In this document: one piece after another, positions 7,217-16,183 of the stretch | How the letters are laid out: the number at the start of each line of letters is the position of its first letter | How positions within the stretch are numbered: position 1 is the first letter of the stretch | Source: Yaniella flava | GTDB lineage: Bacteria > Actinomycetota > Actinomycetes > Actinomycetales > Micrococcaceae | NCBI RefSeq assembly: GCF_039529295.1 | Contig: NZ_BAAAMN010000026.1 | Location: 1 to 64,000 of the forward strand | DNA length: 64,000 nucleotides | Direction: 5' to 3' | Position numbers and translations under genes: made by a program | Notes under the pieces: generated by a model | What the model was told of the DNA's origin: nothing | Database searches by the model: none | What the model saw: only the letters and a program-made list of their open reading frames with translations

Positions 7217-9034
7217 TTAGACGTCGGCCTCTTGGGTCACGTCTTCTTCATCTTCTTCTGGAACGTAGTCCACACCGGTTTCGGCGCGTTGCTCAACGGT
7301 GATGGGCGCCGGCGCATCAGTGAGTGGGTCATGTCCGTTACCGGTCTTCGGGAAGGCAATGACTTCGCGAATTGAGTCGGTCCCAGCCACCAGCGACAGG
7401 ATCCGGTCCCAACCGAAGGCAATGCCACCGTGTGGTGGTGCACCGTATTTAAAGGCTTCCAACAGGAAACCAAATTTCTCTTGAGCCTCTTCGTCGGAGA
7501 TACCCATAACGTTGAAGACACGCTTCTGGACTTCTTGGTTGTGGATACGGATCGAGCCACCGCCGATCTCATTGCCATTGACCACGATGTCATACGCGTA
7601 GGCCAGCGCCTCACCCGGGTTGGTGTCGAAGGTGTCCATGAATTCCGGCTTCGGTGATGTAAAGGCGTGGTGGACTGCGGTCCATGCGCCGTCACCAACG
7701 GCGACGTCGCCTTCGGCTTCCGCCAAGGACGCGGGTTCAAACATTGGGGCATCGACTACCCAGACAAAGGCCCAGTCTTGTTCTTCTGCTGGTACTTCTG
7801 AGTTGGTCTTGATGAGACCTGTGCGGTAACCGATTTCTACTCGGGCTGCTCCTAGCAGTGCTCGTGATGCGGCAGGGTCACCAGCTGCGAAGAAGATGGC
7901 GTCACCTGGATCGGCATCGACTTTTTCGGCCAGGCCAGCCAGTTCTGTTTCAGAAATGTTTTTGGAGACCGGCCCGGTCAGTTCGCCATCTTCCTTGTAC
8001 AGCACGTAGGCCAGCCCATGTGCCCCGCGTTGCTTGGCCCATTCCTGCCAGGCGTCGAGCTGACGGCGTGGCTGGGAGCCCCCACCGGGCATCACCACGG
8101 CACCGACGTAGTCGTTTTGAAATACCCGGAATGGAGTGTCCTTGAAGTATTCCGTCATATCGGTCAGGGGCAGGCCAAAACGCAGGTCTGGTTTGTCCGT
8201 GCCGTATTTTTCCATCGCTTCGCGGTAGGTCATCCGTGGGATCGGTGTCGTGATCTCGACACCAATGAGCTTCCAGATGGCAGCAAGAAGTTCTTCGGCC
8301 AGCGCGATGATGTCATCTTCTTCGACGAAGGAGGCTTCGATATCCAACTGCGTGAATTCCGGCTGACGGTCGGCACGGAAGTCCTCGTCACGGTAGCACC
8401 GTGCGATCTGATAGTAGCGTTCAATACCGCCCACCTGCAGCAGTTGTTTAAACAGCTGTGGGGACTGTGGCAACGCGTACCAGGAACCCGGATCCAGCCG
8501 TGCGGGGACCACAAAGTCGCGAGCACCTTCCGGAGTGGAACGTGTCAACGTTGGGGTCTCAACCTCAACATATTCTTGTTCAGCCAGGAGGTTTCGAGCC
8601 ACTCGATTGACCTCGGACCGCAAGCGCATGATACGGGCTGGTTCCGGGCGGCGCAGGTCCAAGTACCGGTGGGCCAGACGAATTTCTTCCCCCACCTCAA
8701 CGTGCTCATCGATCTGAAACGGGAGGGGTGCTGCAGTATTCAACACGGTGACGTCCGAGGCATACAGTTCCACCGCGCCAGAAGCGATATTGGTGTTCTC
8801 GCTGCCCTCTGGACGGGCTTTCACTTCAGCGCTGACTTGCAAAACATATTCATTACGCAAGTGATCGAACTGGGATTCATCGTGGACCACGATTTGTGCG
8901 ACGCCGGAGGCATCACGCAGGTCGATGAAGGCTACCCCACCGTGGTCGCGGCGGCGAGCAACCCAGCCTGCGACGGTCACGGTTTGGCCGATGTGTTCGG
9001 CGTTGAGAGTGCCGAGTTGATGGGTGCGAAGCAC
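7217..9034 (-). CDS. aspS: aspartyl-tRNA synthetase
   Basis: A 605-residue class IIb synthetase that charges tRNA-Asp (and, in organisms lacking AsnRS, also tRNA-Asn). An OB-fold anticodon-binding domain spans residues 1-105 (VAGWVARRRDHGGVAFIDLR). The catalytic core follows, with motif 2 near 215-230 (CYRDEDFRADRQPEFTQLD). A bacterial-type GAD insertion lies at about 290-420, and motif 3 near 540-565 (GGIAFGWDRILSLVAG). Length is normal for bacterial AspRS. It lies downstream of hisS on the same strand, 76 bases away, a pairing common in bacteria. Its stop marks the left edge of the conserved backbone. Confidence 0.97.
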   Translation of the reverse strand: MLRTHQLGTLNAEHIGQTVTVAGWVARRRDHGGVAFIDLRDASGVAQIVVHDESQFDHLRNEYVLQVSAEVKARPEGSENTNIASGAVELYASDVTVLNTAAPLPFQIDEHVEVGEEIRLAHRYLDLRRPEPARIMRLRSEVNRVARNLLAEQEYVEVETPTLTRSTPEGARDFVVPARLDPGSWYALPQSPQLFKQLLQVGGIERYYQIARCYRDEDFRADRQPEFTQLDIEASFVEEDDIIALAEELLAAIWKLIGVEITTPIPRMTYREAMEKYGTDKPDLRFGLPLTDMTEYFKDTPFRVFQNDYVGAVVMPGGGSQPRRQLDAWQEWAKQRGAHGLAYVLYKEDGELTGPVSKNISETELAGLAEKVDADPGDAIFFAAGDPAASRALLGAARVEIGYRTGLIKTNSEVPAEEQDWAFVWVVDAPMFEPASLAEAEGDVAVGDGAWTAVHHAFTSPKPEFMDTFDTNPGEALAYAYDIVVNGNEIGGGSIRIHNQEVQKRVFNVMGISDEEAQEKFGFLLEAFKYGAPPHGGIAFGWDRILSLVAGTDSIREVIAFPKTGNGHDPLTDAPAPITVEQRAETGVDYVPEEDEEDVTQEADV

Positions 9035-9110
9035 GTTGTCTTTCCCCTTTTGAATTCTACGTGTGTGTTAAAAACTTGTGGTGTTCGTGGTTAGTCTACC
9101 GCCGCCGGTT

Positions 9111-10472
9111 CTAGTTGGCGGTGTCTTCAACCTTGGTGATGACGGGGCGCAGATCGTCCGTCGGTGGCATCCACGTGTCCAGGTCTACAGAGACCTGCTC
9201 GCCGGAACGAATGTCTTTAATTTCGTGGCTCGCGTCGCCTGCCTCGTCATAGTTGGTAAACCACACATACGGAATACCACGACGATCCGCGTGACGGATT
9301 TGTTTACCAAACTTCTCGGCCTTGGTTGCGACCTCAGTACTGATACCACGTGCCCTCAGCGACTGCGCGATGTCTTGCGCCGATGACCAATCGTCATCGT
9401 CGGTCAGCGCAACGTAGACGGTGGTGGGGACATTTCGGCTGGCCTGGACCATGTCTTGCGAAAACATTCTCGAGATCAGACGCGTCACACCGATCGACAG
9501 TCCAACCCCTGGAAATGTTCGTTTGCCTTTGGTTGCTAATGCATCATAGCGCCCGCCAGAACAGATTGAACCGAGTTGCTCGTGGCCAACCAGGTTCGTT
9601 TCGTAGACGGTGCCCGTGTAGTAATCCAGTCCGCGCGCGATCGATAGATCAGCCACAGCGGTGCCTGGGGCGCGCTTATACAACTGATCGATGACTTCAG
9701 CGAGTTCGGTCAGGCCCTCTTCCAAGAGTTCGTTCTCGACACCGAGGGCACGAACGTCATCAACAAACGACGAGTCTTCAGCACGGATCTGAGCCAGAGC
9801 CAAGGCGAGTTTCGCCTGCTCGGGACTCGCGCCCAGTTCTTCTTGCAAGGCTTCGGAAACCTTCTCGACCCCGATTTTCTCGAGCTTATCAATGTTCCGC
9901 AGTACGCCAGCAGTGTCTGTCAGACCAATCCCCTGGTAAAAGCCCTCGGCTAGTTTCCGGTTATTGATCCGAATGATGAATTGCCCGATCGGCAGTGTGG
10001 ACAGCGCCTCGGCCATTACCAGTGCCACGTCGATGTCATGGCGGAAGTCCAACGCCCCGTCACCAACAACGTCGATATCAGCCTGGGTAAACTCGCGGGC
10101 ACGACCTTCTTGCGGGCGTTCTCCTCGCCAGACTTTTTGGATCTGATAGCGACGAAAAGGAAAGGTCAGGTGTCCCGCATTTTCGATCACATAGCGGGCA
10201 AAGGGCACCGTCAAGTCAAAGTGCAGCGCTAGACGCGAGGTGTCTTCAGGGTCTGGCGCATTGGTCTCGTGAATGCGTGAGACAGTATAAACCTCTTTAT
10301 CGATTTCACCCTTGCGCAAGAGCGTGCCCAGCGGTTCCACTGCGCGGGTCTCGATGCTGGAAAAGCCATGGAGCTCGAAGACTTCTGCCAGTGTGTTGAG
10401 CACATGGAGTTCCACGAGACGCTCTTGCGGCAACCATTCGTGAAATCCAGATAGTGAAGTCTTACGGGACAT
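9111..10472 (-). CDS. hisS: histidyl-tRNA synthetase
   Basis: Class II synthetase charging tRNA-His, 453 residues from the chosen ATG at 10472, which follows GGAGAA at eight bases and begins MSRKTSLSGFHEW; the frame is open further upstream but without a ribosome-binding site. Motif 2 and neighbours are seen in RYQIQKVWRGERPQEGRAR and EFTQADIDVVG. HisA motifs appear as ARGLDYYTGTVYE and GGRYDALA, and motif 3 as GVGLSIGVTRL. The C-terminal 100 residues form the anticodon-binding domain (VYVALTDDDDW to the end). Divergent from the DUF349 gene. Confidence 0.96.
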   Translation of the reverse strand: MSRKTSLSGFHEWLPQERLVELHVLNTLAEVFELHGFSSIETRAVEPLGTLLRKGEIDKEVYTVSRIHETNAPDPEDTSRLALHFDLTVPFARYVIENAGHLTFPFRRYQIQKVWRGERPQEGRAREFTQADIDVVGDGALDFRHDIDVALVMAEALSTLPIGQFIIRINNRKLAEGFYQGIGLTDTAGVLRNIDKLEKIGVEKVSEALQEELGASPEQAKLALALAQIRAEDSSFVDDVRALGVENELLEEGLTELAEVIDQLYKRAPGTAVADLSIARGLDYYTGTVYETNLVGHEQLGSICSGGRYDALATKGKRTFPGVGLSIGVTRLISRMFSQDMVQASRNVPTTVYVALTDDDDWSSAQDIAQSLRARGISTEVATKAEKFGKQIRHADRRGIPYVWFTNYDEAGDASHEIKDIRSGEQVSVDLDTWMPPTDDLRPVITKVEDTAN

Positions 10473-10642
10473 ATGGGCGTATTCTCCAGAAAGTAAAATT
10501 GTCGGTAGTGCAATGAGCACATTCGTGCGTGCTTTTTAAAGTACTCTGCCATTGTATGCGTATCGCGTAGGCTATCAATGACTATCTCATAACAGTCATC
10601 CGATGGCTGACGGGATCTCCACCTAGCAAGAAAGTTTTCGCG

Positions 10643-12004
10643 GTGACAACCAGTCAACAACCCGACGCCCCAAAACCTGCGGCTCCTAAACCAGGCTCAG
10701 TCACGCCTGCCCAAGTAACTCCTGTTGCTCCGGTGGCACCGGCTCCTGCCTATACATCTGATCTTGAGGAAGCCAAGCAGTTTGCTGAGGTTTCCGATGA
10801 CGGTGTCGTAACCCTACTTGATGGCGGTGAACCCATCGAGGTCGGTCAACTCCCAGAGGCGTCGAAAGACGAAGCTTTGGCGTACTACGTACGTAAATAT
10901 GATGACGTCATGACGCAGCTGCAACTGCTCAAACAACGTCTTGAAACCGACGTGGCGAATCAGGAGCTAGAAAAGACTCTTGCTCAGATCGACGAGACGA
11001 TTGCACAGCGCCAGATGGTTGGCGACATGACAAAACTTCGTGATCAGGCCAAGACCCTGCGTAATACTCTCGTGGAGCGGCAAGCACGCCAACAGGCTGA
11101 TCGTGAAAAGGCTGTTGCTGAGCACCAGGCCGCACGGGAGAAGATTGTCGAGCAGGCCGAAGAAGTCTCAGCACAAGATCCGGCGAAAACGCAGTGGAAA
11201 CACTCCACTCAGAAGATGCGTGAGCTCTTCGACGAATGGCAGACCGCGCAGAAATCTGGCCCCCGTCTACCACGTGCGACAGAAGACGCTTTATGGAAGC
11301 GCTTTCGTACTGCACGCAACACGTTTGAGAAGAATCGTCGTGCGTTCTTTTCAGAGTTGGACGCGAGGAATGCAGAGGCGAAGAAAGCAAAGGAAGCTCT
11401 CATTAGCCGAGCCGAAGCGCTCCAGCACTCCACCGAGTGGGGTCCCACAACGCTCAAATACCGTGATTTGATGGACGAATGGAAAAAATCTCCTCGCGCA
11501 TCTCGGAAGGACGATGATGCACTGTGGGCGCGTTTCCGTGGCGCGCAAGATGTGTTCTTTAAAGCACGTGATGCCGCGAACGCCGAAGTCGATCGCGAAT
11601 ATGAGGCTAACCTTGCCGTCAAAGAGCAAATTCTCAAAGACGCCGAGCAGCAGCTTCCATTTAAGAATGTAGACACCGCTCGTTCGGTGATGAAAGACAT
11701 TCGTGCACGGTGGGATGAGGCTGGTCGTGTGCCGCGCAAGGACATGAGCCGGATGGAAGATGGCATCGGCAAATTGGAGAAAGCTCTGACTGATCTGGAA
11801 GACGAGCACTGGAGCCGTACAAACCCGGAAACCAAGGCGCGTACCGATTCTGCTCTGAGCCAGCTCGAAGATGCGATTCAACAGCTCGAAGCTGATCTTG
11901 CGGCGGCAGAACAACAGGGCAATGAGCAAAAGATTGCTGCCGCAAAAGAAGCCCTCGATGCTCGTCGTCAGTGGCTGCAGGTCATCCAGGCAGCCGGTGA
12001 GTAA
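10643..12004 (+). CDS. DUF349-repeat protein
   Basis: A 453-residue cytoplasmic protein starting at GTG 10643. The first 40 residues are rich in Pro and Ala (PKPAAPKPGSVTPAQVTPVA). A coiled coil follows (about 75-175), then three DUF349 units at about 185-250, 260-325 and 330-400, each with a WK..GR.PR.....LW.RFR-like pattern (seen as RLPRATEDALWKRFR and RASRKDDDALWARFR). The C-terminus is another coiled coil. DUF349 proteins are widespread in actinobacteria and have no settled function. The gene is divergent from hisS. Confidence 0.88.
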   Translation: MTTSQQPDAPKPAAPKPGSVTPAQVTPVAPVAPAPAYTSDLEEAKQFAEVSDDGVVTLLDGGEPIEVGQLPEASKDEALAYYVRKYDDVMTQLQLLKQRLETDVANQELEKTLAQIDETIAQRQMVGDMTKLRDQAKTLRNTLVERQARQQADREKAVAEHQAAREKIVEQAEEVSAQDPAKTQWKHSTQKMRELFDEWQTAQKSGPRLPRATEDALWKRFRTARNTFEKNRRAFFSELDARNAEAKKAKEALISRAEALQHSTEWGPTTLKYRDLMDEWKKSPRASRKDDDALWARFRGAQDVFFKARDAANAEVDREYEANLAVKEQILKDAEQQLPFKNVDTARSVMKDIRARWDEAGRVPRKDMSRMEDGIGKLEKALTDLEDEHWSRTNPETKARTDSALSQLEDAIQQLEADLAAAEQQGNEQKIAAAKEALDARRQWLQVIQAAGE

Positions 12005-12030
12005 ACGAGACTGACGCAGCTGTCCTATAG

Positions 12031-12039
12031 TTATCCACA
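12031..12039 (+). other. single DnaA-box-like 9-mer
   Basis: TTATCCACA is an exact match to the DnaA consensus, in the gap after the DUF349 gene. A lone box away from dnaA/oriC is probably a chance hit or a titration site. Confidence 0.25.
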
Positions 12040-12042
12040 GCC

Positions 12043-12051
12043 NNNNNNNNN
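12043..12051. other. assembly gap (nine N)
   Basis: Nine unresolved bases directly after a DnaA-box-like 9-mer and 19 bases before the next start codon. It shows that the sequence is a draft, which matters for judging the frameshifts in the first 7 kb. Confidence 0.99.
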
Positions 12052-12069
12052 TTTTGCCATCATAGATTC

Positions 12070-12705
12070 ATGCCTACTCTGTTAGAACCTACGCAAAGCG
12101 ATCACGTCCAGCCACACAATGTGTATCTACCACATAGGCCATATTCGCCCAGTGAGCTCTCCGCCATGGCCTACCACGGCATGCTGAGACCACAGTTCGG
12201 TCCATATTATGTTGACGCTGACGTCTCAGATACCGCGTCGCAACGCGCCAAGAGCGTCCGGTTGGCGGGCGACAGGCTCGTGCGCGGTGAGTGGACCGCC
12301 ACCTTGTTGACGGCCGCGTGGATCCATATAGGTGGACAGGCACCGGAAATGTTTGAAGCAGCAACGGTCTGGTATCAGAAGTCTCCCCTACGCTCCCGTG
12401 TTATACCCTCAGCATTTCGGCATATTGATTATTTGCGACGTGAGGAAGTATCAGATGAAGATCTGCTGGTGATTGGCGGCGTGGTTGTCACCGCGCCCGA
12501 GCTCACCATCGAAGATTTATTACGCGTCGGCGGTACCGCAAGGCACCAACAATGTGCGTTGGAGTTAGCATGCGGTGTCGACCTAGACCAGTTGCAGCAA
12601 CGATTTCAGGAACATAACCACCTGGTGGGCATGGACCAAGCCTGCCATCTTTTAGATCAGTTGATTCCCGTCGTCGAAGCCTATTGGGAAGCGACCGCTG
12701 TCTAG
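12070..12705 (+). CDS. AbiEi-like hypothetical protein
   Basis: A 211-residue protein of a family common in actinobacteria and often labelled as type IV antitoxin (AbiEi)-like. The pattern is LVRGEWTATLLTAAWIHIGG (residues about 70-90, the usual GRTAAWVHG element), followed by FRHIDYLRREEVSDEDLLVIGGVVVT and a helical end. No companion AbiEii toxin is adjacent, so an active toxin-antitoxin system is not supported. The stop TAG overlaps the convergent rel stop at CTAG (12702-12705). The promoter lies in or near the assembly gap. Confidence 0.6.
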   Translation: MPTLLEPTQSDHVQPHNVYLPHRPYSPSELSAMAYHGMLRPQFGPYYVDADVSDTASQRAKSVRLAGDRLVRGEWTATLLTAAWIHIGGQAPEMFEAATVWYQKSPLRSRVIPSAFRHIDYLRREEVSDEDLLVIGGVVVTAPELTIEDLLRVGGTARHQQCALELACGVDLDQLQQRFQEHNHLVGMDQACHLLDQLIPVVEAYWEATAV

Positions 12706-14984
12706 TTTGAGGCTGTATTCTTTTTACGGTCCGACCTCCGGTACACGTCGTATACGCCGTCCACACGGCGCACAGCATTCATGAGGTGCTGCAAATGGCC
12801 GGTGTCACCCATCTCGAACACGAAACTGGTTTCGGCAACCCGGTCTCGGCGAGTTTTGACATTGGCCGACAGAATGTTCACATGATGATCAGACAGCACC
12901 GCTGTAAGGTCTGACAACAACTGCTTGCGATCGAGTGACAATACCAGCATATCGACGTTAAAGGTTGCTTCTGAGCTGGGCGCCCACGCGACCTCTAAGA
13001 GACGATCTTCTTCGGTGGTGTTGACGATATTCAGACAGTCTTTTCGGTGCACCGAGATTCCCGATCCACGCGTCACGAACCCGACGATGCTATCTGGTGG
13101 TACTGGCGCACAACAACGAGCCAGCTTCGCCATCACATCGCCGGCACCGGGAACGACAATCCCCGACTCGGTATGCCGAGAAGGGTGCGGAATCGTGGGA
13201 ATAGAGACAGTATCTGGTTCTGGTTCATCCTTGTGTTTTCCAGGCGCAAGAATACCTTCGATCCGTTGCAAGACGTTTTGCAACGAGACCGAGCCCTCTC
13301 CGAGACCTGCATAAACGCCTTGGACGTCGTCATAGTTGAGGCCTTCAGCCACCTTGCTGAGCGTATCTGTGCTCAACATTTTTTGCAGTGGCAAAGTGTG
13401 CTTCCGAGCTTCCTTTGTCAGAAGTTCTTTGCCTCGCTCAATGACTTCGTCGCGGCGTTCTTTCGAGAACCAGTGGCGAATACGGTTCCGTGCACGACCC
13501 GAACGCACGAATCCTAACCAGTCTTGGGACGGTCCAGCGCTCTCATCCTTATCGGTAAATATCTCAACGGAATCACCGTGATTCAGAACGGTGTTTAGTG
13601 GCACGAGACGATCATTGACCCTCGCGCCAACCGTGCGATGCCCGACTTGAGTATGCACACTATATGCAAAGTCGACGGGGGTGGAGCCCGAGGGCAGCGC
13701 CTTGATCTCACCTTTGGGTGTGAATACATAGACTTCTGCTGAACCGATTTCAGTACGCAAGGAGTCCAGAAAATCGTTGGGATCTGATGCGTCTTCTTGC
13801 CAGTCCAGCACGTTCTTCAACCATGCGGGCGTTTCTGATTCTGCTGAGCCGCCACGTTTGTAGGCCCAGTGTGCCGCAATACCGTACTCCGCTCGGTGGT
13901 GCATTTCGTGGGTACGGATTTGGATCTCAATACGTTTGCCGCCCGGTCCGATCACGGTGGTATGCAGTGATTGGTACATATTGAATTTGGGCATCGCGAT
14001 GTAATCTTTGAACCGTCCAGGGATCGGTGACCAACGTGAGTGTAAGGCGCCCAGGACGGCATAACAATCGCGCACGGAGTCTACCAGGACGCGAATGCCC
14101 AGCAGATCATAAATTTCGTTGAATTCTTTGTCCTGCTCCTGCATCTTTTGATAGATGGAGTAGTAGTGCTTTGATCGTCCGGTCACGGTCGCACGGATCT
14201 TGACCGACCGGAGCTCCTTATCGACCTGCTCGGTGAGATTCGTGACGATCTTTTGGCGCTGGGGCGTACGTTCGCCGACTAGTCGAACGATCTCTTTATA
14301 GACCTTCGGCCACAGTGCGGCAAACGAGAGGTCCTCGAGCTCCCATTTGATGGTGTTCAGCCCCAAACGGTGTGCCAAAGCCGCGTATATTTCGAGTGTC
14401 TCTTTGGCTTTGCGCGCTGACGACTCGGGGGCAACATAGCGCCACGTCCTGGCATTATGAAGTCGGTCAGCAAGTTTGATCATCAAAACCCGCACGTCTT
14501 TAGCCATCGCAATGATCATTTTGCGAACAGTCTCGGCTTCGGCGGCCGCGCCGAATTTGACACGGTCAAGCTTCGTCACGCCGTCAACGATCAACGTGAC
14601 GTCCGGACCAAAGTCCTTCTCAACTTGCTCGAGCGTATAATCCGTGTCTTCAACAGTGTCATGGAGCAATGCGGCTACGAGGGTCTCCCCCGTCAGACCA
14701 AGTTCGGCCAAAATGGTCGCCACGGCCACCGGATGGGTGATGTATGGGTCTCCGGATTTGCGATACTGCTCGCGGTGATAATGGTTTGCTACGTTGAATG
14801 CCCGAATGACCGGACCAATATCATCTTTGGGGTGACGGACTTTCAAGGTGCGAATGAGAGGTTCCAGCAGTGGCGAATATCCACGCCCGGTAAGGCGGGC
14901 GAACCGGCCAAAACCGCGGGCCGGTACCAGGCCGTTGGGGCCTGTCTGCCCGTTGCGTGATGAAGCCGGTTGTGTTGAAGCCAC
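12702..14984 (-). CDS. rel: bifunctional (p)ppGpp synthetase/hydrolase Rel
   Basis: A 760-residue long RelA/SpoT homologue of the stringent response. The HD hydrolase domain is at about 45-200 with LVAALLHDTVEDTDYTLEQV. The synthetase domain (about 250-390) contains GRFKDYIAMPKFNMYQSLHT and EIQIRTHEMH. A TGS domain follows at about 410-475 (VYVFTPKGEIKALPSGSTPV) and an ACT domain at the end (LDRKQLLSDLTAVLSDHHVN). Both active sites look intact, as in the single bifunctional Rel of actinobacteria. It is downstream of secF with a 170-base gap that contains a hairpin. Confidence 0.96.
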   Translation of the reverse strand: MASTQPASSRNGQTGPNGLVPARGFGRFARLTGRGYSPLLEPLIRTLKVRHPKDDIGPVIRAFNVANHYHREQYRKSGDPYITHPVAVATILAELGLTGETLVAALLHDTVEDTDYTLEQVEKDFGPDVTLIVDGVTKLDRVKFGAAAEAETVRKMIIAMAKDVRVLMIKLADRLHNARTWRYVAPESSARKAKETLEIYAALAHRLGLNTIKWELEDLSFAALWPKVYKEIVRLVGERTPQRQKIVTNLTEQVDKELRSVKIRATVTGRSKHYYSIYQKMQEQDKEFNEIYDLLGIRVLVDSVRDCYAVLGALHSRWSPIPGRFKDYIAMPKFNMYQSLHTTVIGPGGKRIEIQIRTHEMHHRAEYGIAAHWAYKRGGSAESETPAWLKNVLDWQEDASDPNDFLDSLRTEIGSAEVYVFTPKGEIKALPSGSTPVDFAYSVHTQVGHRTVGARVNDRLVPLNTVLNHGDSVEIFTDKDESAGPSQDWLGFVRSGRARNRIRHWFSKERRDEVIERGKELLTKEARKHTLPLQKMLSTDTLSKVAEGLNYDDVQGVYAGLGEGSVSLQNVLQRIEGILAPGKHKDEPEPDTVSIPTIPHPSRHTESGIVVPGAGDVMAKLARCCAPVPPDSIVGFVTRGSGISVHRKDCLNIVNTTEEDRLLEVAWAPSSEATFNVDMLVLSLDRKQLLSDLTAVLSDHHVNILSANVKTRRDRVAETSFVFEMGDTGHLQHLMNAVRRVDGVYDVYRRSDRKKNTASN

Positions 14985-15092
14985 GAACCTTCCTCCTTTA
15001 TAACAATCCTTGTGGATGAAGAACCAGTCTACTGTGCCGCACTCGATATCTACCAGTTCTTCGCTGCCTCGACATTTTGGCCTGTTAACGTG

Positions 15093-15130
15093 TGCTGTCC
15101 TGCAGCTTTTCTCAAGGCTACAGGACAGCA
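15093..15130. terminator. hairpin in the secF-rel gap
   Basis: TGCTGTCCTG (15093-15102) pairs perfectly with CAGGACAGCA (15121-15130), with further AGC/GCT pairing inside. There is no U run on either side, so it may be a weak terminator or an RNA-processing structure separating secF from rel. Confidence 0.4.
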
Positions 15131-15154
15131 GGAACGGATCAGTATGAGGTCTCG

Positions 15155-16183
15155 TTAACTAGACGGTGCCGTCTCAGTCTCCTCGTCAGCAGATTCTTCT
15201 TCTTGGTTTTGGCTGCGTCTCCGGAGAATGCGTGCATCACGGTCTTGAACTGGCTTCGACTGGCGCTGGAAGAGTGCGTATAGCGGAGCCTGGATAAATA
15301 GTGTTGCAACGGTACCGACAATGATTCCCACAAAGATGGAGAGGGAGATGTCCCGTAGGGTTCCAGCGCCCAACAGACCCGCACCAATAAAGAGAATCGA
15401 GCCGACCGGCAGGATGCCAACGATGGATGTTGTGATCGAGCGGACCAGGGTCTGGTTGACCGCTAAATTCACCAGCTCGTCGAACGTCCGTCGTCGGTCT
15501 TCGTCGAGGTTGCTTGTGTTCTCTCGAATCTTATCGAATACAACCACGGTGTCATACAGCGAATAGGACAAAATCAACAGGAACCCGATGATCGCTGCCG
15601 GGGTGACTTCGAAGCCAACGGCACCATAAATGCCGACGGTGAGGGCCACGACATACATCAGGCCAATGATCGCTGCGGCTGACATCTTCCACGTCCGGAA
15701 GTAAATTGCGAGATAGAGCGCAACGAGAACCAGAAAGACGATCAGACCAATCAGCATTTGCTGGGATACTGCGTCACCCCATGTTGGTCCAACGAAGCTC
15801 GACGTAACCTCGTCAGCGGTCACGTCGTAAGCCTCAGCGAGATTGCTGGCCACCTCAAGTGTTTGTTGGTCCGACAGTTCAGCAGTCTGGACGCGCATGG
15901 TACCAGCGGCGACGTTGGTTGCCGTCACTTCGCTTTCAGGCAGCGTTTCTACGACAACTTCTTCACCGATCACTGGATCCGTATTTTCCACACCCGAAAC
16001 GGTGAATTCAGATCCGCCCGTGAAATCAATCCCGAGGTTGAACCCACCGCGCAGCGCAGTAATGCCACTGGCGACCGCGAGCAGGATGAGAGCAGCAATA
16101 AACCAGGTCTTCCATTTCTGCACAAACGGGTAAGATTTCTTGCCCGCGTACAGCTCATTGCCCCACGTTGCTAAGCGACTCAT
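15155..16183 (-). CDS. secF: protein translocase subunit SecF
   Basis: A 342-residue inner-membrane protein that works with SecD to pull exported proteins across the membrane using the proton gradient. One N-terminal helix (about 27-45) is followed by GGFNLGIDFTGGSEFTV, the periplasmic P4 domain, and five further helices at about 135-300, with the family motif IGFLLILSYSLYDTVVVFDK. The C-terminal tail is charged and disordered (RRRSQNQEEESADEETE), common in actinobacteria. The start overlaps the secD stop by four bases (ATGA). Confidence 0.96.
   Translation of the reverse strand: MSRLATWGNELYAGKKSYPFVQKWKTWFIAALILLAVASGITALRGGFNLGIDFTGGSEFTVSGVENTDPVIGEEVVVETLPESEVTATNVAAGTMRVQTAELSDQQTLEVASNLAEAYDVTADEVTSSFVGPTWGDAVSQQMLIGLIVFLVLVALYLAIYFRTWKMSAAAIIGLMYVVALTVGIYGAVGFEVTPAAIIGFLLILSYSLYDTVVVFDKIRENTSNLDEDRRRTFDELVNLAVNQTLVRSITTSIVGILPVGSILFIGAGLLGAGTLRDISLSIFVGIIVGTVATLFIQAPLYALFQRQSKPVQDRDARILRRRSQNQEEESADEETETAPSS

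Noticed and set aside
12031..12039. TTATCCACA as part of a replication origin
   Set aside because: Only single boxes occur (also 63370-63378); no cluster, no AT-rich region and no dnaA nearby.
12070..12705. An active type IV toxin-antitoxin locus
   Set aside because: Only the AbiEi-like protein is present; no nucleotidyltransferase toxin gene is adjacent.
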